From NCBI GenBank assembly GCA_012839295.1, contig DUNO01000002.1:40569-104568 (forward strand): DNA of 64,000 nucleotides. The letters run 5' to 3'. The notes under the pieces were generated by a model. The model did not search any database, was not told the origin of the DNA, and saw only the letters and a program-made list of their open reading frames with translations. Made by a program: the position numbers and the translations under genes. Positions 50,852 to 60,982 of this stretch are shown piece by piece. Position 1 is the stretch's first letter, and every line of letters starts with the position of its first letter. The DNA is from Clostridiales bacterium (lineage in GTDB: Bacteria; Bacillota; Clostridia; Lachnospirales; Lachnospiraceae).

Positions 50852-53314
50852 TTATTTATATGCCTTGAACCTCTTCAGCCGTAATGCGTTGCTCACAACG
50901 GATACGGAGCTAAAGGCCATGGCCGCCGCTGCAAAGATAGGATTGAGCAAAGGACCGCCGAACAGATGCAGGATACCAGCCGCAATAGGAATTCCAGCCA
51001 CATTATAGCCAAAGGCCCAGCAAAGGTTCTGTTTAATATTACGGATGGTACTTTTACTCAGCTTAATTGCAGTCGGCACGTCCATCAGGTCACTCCTCAT
51101 CAATACAATATCCGCTGATTCCATAGCTACGTCCGTACCTGACCCGATTGCAATGCCAATATCCGCCTGGACTAATGCGGGTGCATCGTTGATTCCATCA
51201 CCTACCATGCATACCTTCTTACCCTCAGCCTGAAGCTTCTTCACTTCGTTGGATTTATCCTGGGGCAATACCTCCGCAAGCACCCGGTCAATTCCTACCT
51301 GTTTTGCTATCGCTTCCGCAGTTTTACGGTTGTCACCCGTGATCATGGCAACCTCAATGCCCATTTCCTGGAGCTTTTTAATTGCCTTGGCACTGCTTTC
51401 CTTCACGACATCGGCTACTGCAATGATGCCGGAGAGGGCGCCGTCCATTGCAATATACATGGGGGTCTTGCCTTCCCCTGCTAACTGGTCAGAGGTTTCC
51501 CTGAGGGTCTCCAGGGATATCTGCCGGTCATCCATCAGCTTTTTATTGCCGATCAGTACCTTCCTGTCCTCAATTACGACCTCGATACCATGTCCCGGTA
51601 TTGCCTCAAACTGCTGGACCTTCAACATCTCAAGGCCTTCCTTTTCAGCTCCGCGCACAATCGCTTCACCAAGGGGATGCTCCGAGCCTTTTTCGCCTGA
51701 CGCTGTAACCTGCAGCAGCCGTTTTTTATCCATTCCTTCGGCAGGAATAATATCAGTTACCTCCGGCTTACCCTCTGTAATCGTACCTGTTTTATCAAAT
51801 ACAATCGTATTAATCTTATGGGTTGTTTCAAGGGCTTCACCGCCCTTAATCAGGATCCCGTTCTCTGCTCCCTTGCCGGTTCCTACCATAATTGCCGTAG
51901 GGGTTGCAAGACCCAGGGCACAGGGGCAGGCGATTACCAGCACGGAGATAAAGATGGTCACCGCAAAGGCCAAAGGCTCCCCTGCGACCAGCCAGGCCAG
52001 GAATGCCAAAAGTGCTATGCTGCACACGATGGGAACAAAATAACCGGAAACAATGTCCGCCATCTGGGCAATCGGAGCCTTGGAGCCCTGGGCATCCTCC
52101 ACCAGCTTAATGATCTGCGCCAGGGCTGTATCGCTTCCTACCTTGGTAGCCTGGAACTTGATCATACCATTTTTATTGATGCTGGCAGCATATACCTTAT
52201 CACCTGCTTTTTTGTCAACGGGCATACTTTCACCGGTTAGCATCGCCTCATCCACGGAGGTTGTTCCTTCCATTACTACCCCATCCACCGGTATCTTATC
52301 ACCGGGCTTGACTAATATGATATTTCCGATTTCCACTTCATCAATGGGAACCTCCAGCTCTTTCCCATCCTCTATTACGATTGCGGTCTTGGGAGCCAGA
52401 CCCATGAGCTTTTTAATCGCTTCCGAGGTCTTGCCCTTTGAAACAGCCTCCAGGGATTTACCGAGAAGGATTAAGGCTATAATCACGCCTGCCGTTTCGT
52501 AGTAAAGCCCTTCCACCGCACCAAAGTTACCCCTTACAATTTGAACAGTATTATAGACGCTGTAAATAATAGCTGCCGAGGTACCGATTGCTACCAGGGA
52601 ATCCATGTTAGGACTTCTTTGGATCAGGGCTTTAAAGCCTACCGTATAGAACCTGTAGCCTGCTATAATAATCGGTACTACGAAAGAGATCTGCAGCAGG
52701 GCAAAACGCAGGGGGAAAATCATAGGGTTAAGCGCCTTTGGTACCGGGAAGGGCCACCAGGACACCATGGGAACCATGGCAAAATATAGGAGGGGCAGTC
52801 CAAACGCAGTTGCCACGACAAATTTTATCCAAAGAGTTCTTATTTCTTTTTCTTTCCTTAGCTTATCCTTGTCAACCGTATTCTTATCAATTTCCAAGGC
52901 CTGGTATCCTGCTTTCTCAATACACTGCTTGATGGCAGAAAGACGGATTACCTGGGGATCATACTCCACAGTTGCCTTCTCGGTAGCCAGATTAACGGAC
53001 ACCTTCGTAATGCCCTCCAGCTTATCAATTGCTTTCTCCACCCTCTGGGCGCAGGCCGCGCAGGTCATTCCCCCAATGGGAATGGTTACCTGGTTTACTT
53101 TACTATCTTCAACAACACCATATCCTGCCTGCTCTACCGCTCCCTTGATGGTTCCCATATCTACTGCTGCCCCATCAAATTCTACCACCAATTTCTCAGT
53201 GGCAAAATTTACGCTGGCGTCCATGACCCCTTCAACCTTACCCACTGCCTTTTGTACTCTTGCGGCACAGGCGGCACAGGTCATCCCGCTTATTTTAACC
53301 GTTTCTTTATTCAT
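50852..53314 (-). CDS. copA: Copper-exporting P1B-type ATPase
   Basis: An 820-residue Cu+ exporter. Two N-terminal HMA domains carry metal sites CAAC at 13-16 and 85-88. Membrane helices follow, with the CPC transport motif (VLVIACPCALGLATP), the phosphorylated Asp in VFDKTGTITEGKPEV, the HP motif GEKGSEHPLGEAI, GDGINDAPALVQADIGIAIGSGTDVAMESADIVLM, and the last helices YNVAGIPIAAGI and MAFSSVSVVSNALRL typical of the Cu+ group. It is central to the six-gene copper module. Confidence 0.97.
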   Translation of the reverse strand: MNKETVKISGMTCAACAARVQKAVGKVEGVMDASVNFATEKLVVEFDGAAVDMGTIKGAVEQAGYGVVEDSKVNQVTIPIGGMTCAACAQRVEKAIDKLEGITKVSVNLATEKATVEYDPQVIRLSAIKQCIEKAGYQALEIDKNTVDKDKLRKEKEIRTLWIKFVVATAFGLPLLYFAMVPMVSWWPFPVPKALNPMIFPLRFALLQISFVVPIIIAGYRFYTVGFKALIQRSPNMDSLVAIGTSAAIIYSVYNTVQIVRGNFGAVEGLYYETAGVIIALILLGKSLEAVSKGKTSEAIKKLMGLAPKTAIVIEDGKELEVPIDEVEIGNIILVKPGDKIPVDGVVMEGTTSVDEAMLTGESMPVDKKAGDKVYAASINKNGMIKFQATKVGSDTALAQIIKLVEDAQGSKAPIAQMADIVSGYFVPIVCSIALLAFLAWLVAGEPLAFAVTIFISVLVIACPCALGLATPTAIMVGTGKGAENGILIKGGEALETTHKINTIVFDKTGTITEGKPEVTDIIPAEGMDKKRLLQVTASGEKGSEHPLGEAIVRGAEKEGLEMLKVQQFEAIPGHGIEVVIEDRKVLIGNKKLMDDRQISLETLRETSDQLAGEGKTPMYIAMDGALSGIIAVADVVKESSAKAIKKLQEMGIEVAMITGDNRKTAEAIAKQVGIDRVLAEVLPQDKSNEVKKLQAEGKKVCMVGDGINDAPALVQADIGIAIGSGTDVAMESADIVLMRSDLMDVPTAIKLSKSTIRNIKQNLCWAFGYNVAGIPIAAGILHLFGGPLLNPIFAAAAMAFSSVSVVSNALRLKRFKAYK

Positions 53315-53428
53315 GTCCGCTTCAACCTCCTTAATTCGCCTCCGGGCGGATTTTTCTGCCTTTCCTGCCCATAGACGGATTTTCCCACTATATTTTCAGA
53401 AATTACAATTTCCGTAAATAACTTAACA

Positions 53429-53944
53429 TTACTTCCAATCAGCAAAGATTGTTGTAGCCTGTGCTAACATGTCCTTTGATATCGTTATTGTATCGTCCGT
53501 CACCGTTTTATATTCCTGCGTAATCGGTACCGGGTTACAGCCGCCCCTCGTCACCTCAACATCTTCCATCTTAAAACGGTTGCCGCAGTTCTGGCATACG
53601 AGTTCATTTCCTTCCGCCTCGTAATAGCCCCTACCTGAATTATAACACACCTGGCAAGTATTAAAAGCAGTGCGTATCGTACCATCGGAAGCCTTTACCG
53701 CAAGCACCTCTAAATCAACTCCTTGGATATTGGCTGGATAATAGCTTGGTGTCTCAGTAATATCCTTTGTCTGGATTACTATGTCACTATCCTTAACCGC
53801 TTTCTTCCTTAATTCATCATTTCCCCCGCTGCCTGAGGAATCCGGCGTCTTTAAGCTATAGGCAATTGCTACCAGGGCAACTGCTGCAACTATTATCATA
53901 CCCAGTTTCTTCATGTCTAATTTCTTATTTGTATTCTTACTCAT
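53429..53944 (-). CDS. DUF2318-domain membrane-anchored protein
   Basis: A 171-residue protein starting at ATG 53944 (AGGAG upstream). One membrane helix (LGMIIVAAVALVAIAYSL) anchors an extracytoplasmic DUF2318 domain with two CxxC pairs (CQVCYNSGRGYYEAEGNELVCQNCGNRF) likely to bind a metal. DUF2318 proteins are often neighbours of iron or copper transporters, and here the gene lies between the TauE-type membrane protein and copA. Confidence 0.88.
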   Translation of the reverse strand: MSKNTNKKLDMKKLGMIIVAAVALVAIAYSLKTPDSSGSGGNDELRKKAVKDSDIVIQTKDITETPSYYPANIQGVDLEVLAVKASDGTIRTAFNTCQVCYNSGRGYYEAEGNELVCQNCGNRFKMEDVEVTRGGCNPVPITQEYKTVTDDTITISKDMLAQATTIFADWK

Positions 53945-54063
53945 ATGGTTAATCTCCTTTTGTTCTATTAACATTTGGGGTAATTGCCAGAAACTATTGC
54001 TACTTTTCAGCTGTATAGCTTTACATTTTTTTACTAATAAAGTCTGGACAATGGCTTTACTCA

Positions 54064-56100
54064 TTATTGGCAGCAGGAAGCACCTGCGCTTACCCCGTTT
54101 AGTCCTGTGGGGGTATATTCTGAAACTTCTTTCTTTACCGCCGCCTCATCAATTTGGTTAATATCTTCCACTACCTTTACATAGCCGTAGCAGGAGCCAT
54201 CTGAGGAAAAGAATTCAAAATCCTGGTCCGGGATAAAACGGATCGGATTCTCCCCTTCCACCATCTCCAACTGTGCTGAATAATAAGGAAAAATCAGCGT
54301 ACCTTTGCTGCTATCCACATCCTTCCCCTGGATGTTCCAGGTAGTCTCAAGTCCTGCCTGGACTACGATCACTGCCGGGGAAAAGCCCTTCTCGCCATAG
54401 ACCAGCTCCACCTTTTGGGTTCCGTCCCCATCCACGGCTGCAACTGCAAGCTCATCCGTTGGAATCTGTGGCTCCAGCAGGTTATTATAATCGCTTAATC
54501 CATTGGAATTGCTGCCAGCGCTTCCATTTCCAGCACTTGAACCGCCGTCTGATGCTGTACCGCCCGAACTATTTGCACCGCTTGAATTACTACTTGAACT
54601 GCTTCCGCCTGAGCTTACGGAACCGCCGCCCGTTCCACAGCAGCCTCCGGCAGAGGAACTGACGCTTCCTGCGTCAGCCATGGCACTGTTATCAATGTTA
54701 CCCAGGTCATCCACCACCGTGATTTTGCTTCGGATCATGCCCATCCAGCAGCTAAAAGGTACCGTACCGCTTTCCGTCGGCGTAAATTCTATGGCGTTAT
54801 CCCCAATTTGAAGCTTCTTCTGTATACTGTATTTCTGGACCAGAATGCTGTTATTGCAGCCATTGAGCTCCCCGTCTTCCGCCTGTATGGTCCATTTCAC
54901 CGGAATGCCCTTCTGGACAATAATCGGTTCATAGCTGCCGGAGGTGATTCCCGAGGTTACCACCTGGACGTCACCTTCCACTGTTGCCAGGTTTGCTTTC
55001 TGCTTCGTATTCGCTGAGGCTGGGAAGGTCGGCAATACGATTCCCGACAGCCCTACACCGTTATTGAACATGAAGATTCCCAAAAATACTACCAATACCG
55101 CACTGGCAGTCAGCATCTTAGCCGTAAATTTTTTGCTCAGGAAGCTGCTTAAGGCACCAAAGGCAAACATCAGCGGCACCGTACCTGCGCTGAACAGGAA
55201 CATGGATATTGCGCCCTTGACAGGGCTGCCCGTGGACAGGGCGTAGAGCTGCATCGCCTGCAATGGTCCGCAGGGCATCAGTCCGTTCAATAATCCTATA
55301 TAAAGAGGCCCCTTACTGCTGCTTCCCGCATAGATTTTCTTTGCAAACACCTTAGGCATTCTTGGGTTCAGCCTGCGCAGCGCCGGGAATATATTCAACA
55401 TATTCAGACCCATAATCACCATAAATATACCGGCCAGGATCTGGACAATGCCCTTCATGGTTCCGGAAAAGCTTACCACGGAACCGACTGCGCCCACAAT
55501 ACCTCCAATTACCGTATAAGAGACCACCCGCCCCAGATTGTAGAGAAGGCTGGGTCTCATGGCCGAAAACCTGCCTATGAAGGTTCCTTCCTTTGCCGGA
55601 ACACATTGTGACAAGCAGATACCTCCGCACATGGCCACACAATGCACTGAGGTTAAGGCCCCGATTAGAAATAGCATCCCATACCCCATTCCTTCCTCAG
55701 CCGTGGGGAAGGCATTAAAGATATTAAAGAGCCCAAAATGATTTGCTACCATATAAAGTGCAAAAAGAATGATAATAATTCCAACCAGGTCCGTCATATC
55801 CCGGCCTTCTGATTTGTTCCCCTTGACTCCCCCCTTTTCCTTTGTATCGCTTTTAACATCATTGGTCTTAAGATTTCCTTGGGTTTTCACCTGATAGCCT
55901 TCGGCTTCAAGAACCCTTTGTATTTCCTGGATGCTGGTCAGGCTTTTGTCAAAGGTCACAGTTACCTGTCCCTTGGAGTAGCTTGCACTTGCATGCTCCA
56001 CACCTGCAGTCCTGGACAATGCCCGTTCTATAATGTTTTCACAATTTACACAGGTCATATTTACCACAGCCAGCGTTTCAGTAATCCTATTCGAAGACAT
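54064..56100 (-). CDS. HMA - TauE/SafE - double cupredoxin-like fusion protein
   Basis: A 678-residue fusion. An N-terminal HMA domain (CVNC at 17-20) is followed by a TauE/SafE-type membrane domain of about six helices (ALTSVHCVAMCGGICLSQC, YIGLLNGLMPCGPLQAMQLYAL, SMFLFSAGTVPLMFAFG). After residue about 355 come two cupredoxin-like domains (VQVVTSGITSGSYEPIIVQKGIPVKWTI... and VELVYGEKGFSPAVIVVQAGLETTWNI...), separated by a Ser/Gly linker with a CC pair. It resembles DsbD/SafE-type copper delivery proteins. The leader has a hairpin array (56101-56262). First gene of the copper operon. Confidence 0.85.
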   Translation of the reverse strand: MSSNRITETLAVVNMTCVNCENIIERALSRTAGVEHASASYSKGQVTVTFDKSLTSIQEIQRVLEAEGYQVKTQGNLKTNDVKSDTKEKGGVKGNKSEGRDMTDLVGIIIILFALYMVANHFGLFNIFNAFPTAEEGMGYGMLFLIGALTSVHCVAMCGGICLSQCVPAKEGTFIGRFSAMRPSLLYNLGRVVSYTVIGGIVGAVGSVVSFSGTMKGIVQILAGIFMVIMGLNMLNIFPALRRLNPRMPKVFAKKIYAGSSSKGPLYIGLLNGLMPCGPLQAMQLYALSTGSPVKGAISMFLFSAGTVPLMFAFGALSSFLSKKFTAKMLTASAVLVVFLGIFMFNNGVGLSGIVLPTFPASANTKQKANLATVEGDVQVVTSGITSGSYEPIIVQKGIPVKWTIQAEDGELNGCNNSILVQKYSIQKKLQIGDNAIEFTPTESGTVPFSCWMGMIRSKITVVDDLGNIDNSAMADAGSVSSSAGGCCGTGGGSVSSGGSSSSSNSSGANSSGGTASDGGSSAGNGSAGSNSNGLSDYNNLLEPQIPTDELAVAAVDGDGTQKVELVYGEKGFSPAVIVVQAGLETTWNIQGKDVDSSKGTLIFPYYSAQLEMVEGENPIRFIPDQDFEFFSSDGSCYGYVKVVEDINQIDEAAVKKEVSEYTPTGLNGVSAGASCCQ

Positions 56101-56262
56101 ATACCAATCCTCCTGATAATGCTTTTTTTATCAGGAGGATTTTGCCTCCTGATAATGCTTTTTTTCATCAGGAGGATTTTGCCTCCTGATATTGCTTTTG
56201 TCCATCAGGAAGGTTTGCCTCCTGATTTCTTAGAGCACTCCCGTGCTCCTGATCTGGGCTTA
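56101..56262 (-). promoter_or_regulatory. Shine-Dalgarno hairpin array before the copper membrane protein gene
   Basis: On the minus strand a roughly 36-bp unit is repeated about three times, plus degenerate copies further upstream: ATCAGGAGG, a short CAAAAT or CAAAC spacer, then the complement CCTCCTGAT, then AAAAAAAGCATT. The final ATCAGGAGG is the working ribosome site, followed by ATTGGTAT and ATG. Each complement arm can pair with the arm before it (site free) or the arm after it (site covered). Confidence 0.8.
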
Positions 56263-56331
56263 TCATACCAAAAGGTTGTGGAGATATTATGGAGATATTT
56301 TTGAAAAATTAAGCTTAAAAAAATTTTCAAC

Positions 56332-56395
56332 AAAAAAACTGCCCACTCCCAGCAATGCTTTTTTAAATGCATACTGATAGTAAAGCAGTTTTTAT
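56332..56395 (-). terminator. Terminator after gdhA
   Basis: On the minus strand AAACTGC...CAGTATGC pairs with GCATTGCTG...GCAGTTT, followed by a seven-T run. It lies about 35 bases past the gdhA stop. Confidence 0.75.
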
Positions 56396-56430
56396 TATTT
56401 TTATTACGTTTCAGATCTCTTTATTACGGC

Positions 56431-57768
<1,338 letters not shown>

Positions 57769-57813
57769 TTAATCTCCTTTGATTAAAATTACAATCTACA
57801 AAAAAGCGCATAA

Positions 57814-57879
57814 CAAAAAAAGCAAATTCGCCTTTGTATTTGCTTTTTTTATTATATACACTTTATCAAAGTAATGCAA
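57814..57879 (-). promoter_or_regulatory. gdhA promoter with immediate terminator-like hairpin
   Basis: Minus-strand TTGCAT (57874-57879), 17-base spacer, TATAAT (57851-57856). Right after the -10 comes AGCAAAT, a 10-base loop, ATTTGCT and seven T (57814-57844). Transcripts could end within about 35 bases, so this may be an attenuator or make a tiny RNA. Confidence 0.7.
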
Positions 57880-57940
57880 TACATTTTGTAAAAAAATGCG
57901 ATCCTGATGTATTTCTACGAAATATCGTTTTCTATATACC

Positions 57941-57969
57941 TTGTCATTGCGGCAGCGGTTTGGTACAAT
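57941..57969 (+). promoter_or_regulatory. Promoter of the NFACT gene
   Basis: TTGTCA (57941-57946), 17-base spacer, TACAAT (57964-57969) with an extended TG. The start codon lies about 33 bases downstream behind AAAGGAG. Confidence 0.8.
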
Positions 57970-58001
57970 ACAGACAGTAATTATTAAAGGAGATTAAAAC
58001 G

Positions 58002-59771
58002 ATGGCTTTTGATGGCGTTGTTATTGCAAATGTAATAAAAGAACTACGTGATACTTTTTATGGCGGACGGATCAGTAAAATTGCCCAGCCGGAAAAGGAC
58101 GAGCTGATCCTTACGGTTAAGGGCGCTTCCAGGAGCCAGCATAAACTGCTGATTTCTGCAGGTGCGGGGCTGCCCCTGATCTATCTGACGGAGAACACAA
58201 AACCGAGCCCCATGACGGCTCCTAATTTCTGTATGCTGCTGCGCAAGCATTTAAACAGTGCAAAGATTTTGGATATCTACCAGCCCGGCCTGGAACGGAT
58301 CATTAATTTTAAGCTGGAGCATCTAGACGAAATGGGTGACCTTCGGGTGAAATACCTGATTGTTGAATTAATGGGCAAGCACAGTAATATCATCTTCTGT
58401 GATGAAAACATGAAAATCATTGACAGCATCAAGCGGGTCAACCAATTTATAAGCTCCGTACGCGAGGTGCTGCCAGGACGTGATTACTTTATTCCTGCCA
58501 CCTCTGAAAAATATGATCCCCTTTCCATCACCTATGAGCTATTCCGTGATACTATCCTGCAAAAGCCAATGCCTGTCGGTAAGGCTTTATATAATGGGTT
58601 AACGGGTATCAGCCCTCTCCTGGCCAATGAGATCTGCCACCGTGCCTCCATAGATGCACAGGAGCCCACCGGAGCCCTGGGTGAAGCTGCTGGCCTGCAT
58701 CTTTACAAGAACCTGGAGCGTTTTATGGAGAAGGTAAAGGCCGGTTCCTTCTCCCCGAATATTGTATCAAAGGACGGGATTCCTGTTGAATTCTCCAGCG
58801 TCATATTAACCTCTTATTCAGGCTATGACATCCAGGAATATGCTTCCATCTCTGCCTTACTGGAAGCCTTCTATTCCACTAAAAATGCTGTGGCAAGAAT
58901 CCGGCAAAAATCCTTTGACCTGCGAAAGATCGTGTCAAATGCCATAGACCGTACCACAAAGAAGTATGATTTACAGCTGAAGCAGCTTCAGGATACGGAA
59001 AAAAGGGATAAGTTTAAGGTGTACGGCGAATTGCTTACAGCCTACGGTTACGGCTTAGAGCCGGGTGCCAAGGTACTAAATACCGTCAACTACTATAATA
59101 ATGAAGAGATCAGCATACCGCTGGATCCGACCATGACACCCATGGAAAATGCAAAGCATTATTTTGAAAAATACAATAAGCTAAAGCGCACCTTTGATGC
59201 TCTGTCCAAGCAAATCCAGGAAACCCGGGAGGAAATGGAGCATTTGGATTCCATTAAGACAGCCCTTGATATCGCAACAGAGGAGGATGACCTGACGGCG
59301 TTAAAGCAGGAGCTGACAGAATACGGATATATCAGGCGCAGGTTTACCAGCGGCTCCAAGAAGCTGGAAAAGAAGGCCAGCATGAAAAAATCCGGGGCAA
59401 AGAGCAAGCCCTTCCATTATGTCTCTTCTGACGGCTTCCATATGTATGTTGGAAAGAACAATTACCAGAATGATGAGCTGACCTTTCATTTTGCAGACGG
59501 GGGGGACCTATGGTTCCATGCAAAAAAAATAGCAGGCTCCCACGTCATTGTAAAGGCTGAAGGAAAGGAACTTCCGGACCGGACCTATGAGGAGGCCGCC
59601 AGGCTTGCAGCTTACTATTCCAGCGCAAGGGATGCGGATAAAGTTGAAATTGATTATACCCTAAAGAAGAACGTAAAGAAGCCCGCCGGAGGAAAGCCCG
59701 GCTTTGTAGTATATTATACCAATTATTCCATGGTTTCTTCCTCTGATATCACCGGCATTGCACAGCTATAG
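58002..59771 (+). CDS. rqcH: NFACT-family ribosome quality control protein
   Basis: A 589-residue NFACT protein (bacterial RqcH/Rqc2, formerly fibronectin-binding protein A), which binds obstructed 60S-like large subunits and adds alanine tails. The NFACT-N domain starts MAFDGVVIANVIKELRDTFYGGRISKIAQPEKDE; a long coiled coil runs about 300-440; the NFACT-R domain at the end has HYVSSDGFHMYVGKNNYQND and DGGDLWFHAKKIAGSHVIVKAEG. Strongly expressed-type promoter and ribosome site. Activity inferred from family. Confidence 0.93.
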   Translation: MAFDGVVIANVIKELRDTFYGGRISKIAQPEKDELILTVKGASRSQHKLLISAGAGLPLIYLTENTKPSPMTAPNFCMLLRKHLNSAKILDIYQPGLERIINFKLEHLDEMGDLRVKYLIVELMGKHSNIIFCDENMKIIDSIKRVNQFISSVREVLPGRDYFIPATSEKYDPLSITYELFRDTILQKPMPVGKALYNGLTGISPLLANEICHRASIDAQEPTGALGEAAGLHLYKNLERFMEKVKAGSFSPNIVSKDGIPVEFSSVILTSYSGYDIQEYASISALLEAFYSTKNAVARIRQKSFDLRKIVSNAIDRTTKKYDLQLKQLQDTEKRDKFKVYGELLTAYGYGLEPGAKVLNTVNYYNNEEISIPLDPTMTPMENAKHYFEKYNKLKRTFDALSKQIQETREEMEHLDSIKTALDIATEEDDLTALKQELTEYGYIRRRFTSGSKKLEKKASMKKSGAKSKPFHYVSSDGFHMYVGKNNYQNDELTFHFADGGDLWFHAKKIAGSHVIVKAEGKELPDRTYEEAARLAAYYSSARDADKVEIDYTLKKNVKKPAGGKPGFVVYYTNYSMVSSSDITGIAQL

Positions 59772-59876
59772 GCAAGTGTGCCGACACGTCCAGCTTTACT
59801 TTGGGCGCCCTGTTAGCCTGGTTATGGACTTGTCAGTACGCCGGGACAAGAAGATTGTTTTTATAAGGAGGTCAGT

Positions 59877-60713
59877 ATGCTGCTAGCAGATTACCACGTA
59901 CATTCGGATTTTTCCAGCGATTCAACCGCTCCGGCACAGCAGATGGTGGAGCAGGCGGTTAAGCTGGGCTTGGAAAAGCTTTGTATTACGGACCATATGG
60001 ATTATGATTATCCACAAGAGTCGGGCTACAGCTTTGTCTTCGACCCGGACAAATATATGGATAAGCTGGAGGAATTAAAGAGGCTGTATCATAAGAAAAT
60101 AGAGCTTAAAATAGGAATAGAGCTTGGCCTCCAGCCCTGTCTGGCAGCACGGAACGCTGATTTAACCAGGCAGTACCCCTTTGATTTTATTATCGGTTCC
60201 TCCCATTTGGTTGATCGAATGGATCCCTACACTGCCGGATACTGGGAGAACCGGACCGTATTTGACGGAATACACCGCTATTTTGAATCGGTCATTGAAA
60301 ACTGTAAGGCATATCAAGGCTTCCATATCTATGGCCATCTTGATTATATCATCCGTTACGTACCAAAGGAGAAGGTTGGACAAAAAACATCTCCAACCTC
60401 CAAATACGATTACTCCTACCTGGACTACTCTGATCTCCTGGACGAAGTGCTCAGGACTATCATTTCCTACGGAAAAGGGATTGAAATCAATACTGCCGGC
60501 TTAAAATACGGGCTTGGCTACCCCCATCCAAAGCCGGAGATATTAAAAAGATACCGGGAGCTGGGCGGTGAGCTCATTACCATAGGCTCCGATGCCCATA
60601 AACCGGAGCATCTCTGCTATGATTTCCACCTGATTCCCGAGCTGTTGAAGTCTTTGGGCTACAAATATTATGCCACCTTCGCGGAGGGCAAGCCAAGCTT
60701 TGAAAAGCTGTAA
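59877..60713 (+). CDS. PHP-domain phosphatase, histidinol-phosphatase type
   Basis: A 278-residue PHP phosphoesterase. Metal-binding residues are in YHVHSDFSSDS (His-x-His), CITDHMDYDYP, GIELGLQP, IGSSHLVD, GHLDYIIRY and IGSDAHKPEHL. The length and motif order fit the HisK/HisJ histidinol-phosphatase family, but related PHP proteins act on other substrates and no other his genes are near. AAGGAGG precedes the ATG. Confidence 0.88.
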   Translation: MLLADYHVHSDFSSDSTAPAQQMVEQAVKLGLEKLCITDHMDYDYPQESGYSFVFDPDKYMDKLEELKRLYHKKIELKIGIELGLQPCLAARNADLTRQYPFDFIIGSSHLVDRMDPYTAGYWENRTVFDGIHRYFESVIENCKAYQGFHIYGHLDYIIRYVPKEKVGQKTSPTSKYDYSYLDYSDLLDEVLRTIISYGKGIEINTAGLKYGLGYPHPKPEILKRYRELGGELITIGSDAHKPEHLCYDFHLIPELLKSLGYKYYATFAEGKPSFEKL

Positions 60714-60743
60714 AGACAGGAAGATATGGCAAAGAGCCTTAAT

Positions 60744-60798
60744 AAAAAGGATAGGAAGACTGTCTACGTTCCATTCAGCCTTCCTATCCTTTTTAATG
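60744..60798 (+). terminator. Terminator after the PHP gene
   Basis: AAAAAGGATAGGAAG pairs with CTTCCTATCCTTTTT, giving a long stem with T-run in both directions. It separates the PHP gene from the third structured repeat. Confidence 0.85.
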
Positions 60799-60823
60799 CT
60801 ATCTCCTTATATGATTCTCCTAA

Positions 60824-60982
60824 CAAAAGTCTTTCTATAACTAGCGCGGTGAATTCGAGTGCATCTATATGCATATGGCGCAGACCGGGCTTCGCATGAT
60901 TGCCTGCACTTGGTAATCATGCGATGTTAAAGGCAAGCCAGATGCATATAGATGCGCTTGCCTTCGCCTCACAACCTAAATC
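60824..60982 (+). repeat. Structured palindromic element, copy 3
   Basis: Third copy, same orientation as copy 1. The arms around ATCTATATGCAT and ATGCATATAGAT pair over about 17 positions near the core; the outermost bases are less well paired than in copies 1 and 2. The inner hairpin has TCGCATGATTGCC/GGTAATCATGCGA where copy 1 has TCCCATG/CATGGGA. The right end touches the mnmA stop codon directly, so it also acts as mnmA 3' sequence. Confidence 0.85.

Noticed and set aside
51249..52043. 264-residue plus-strand frame inside copA
   Set aside because: It is an antisense shadow of a highly conserved P-type ATPase gene.
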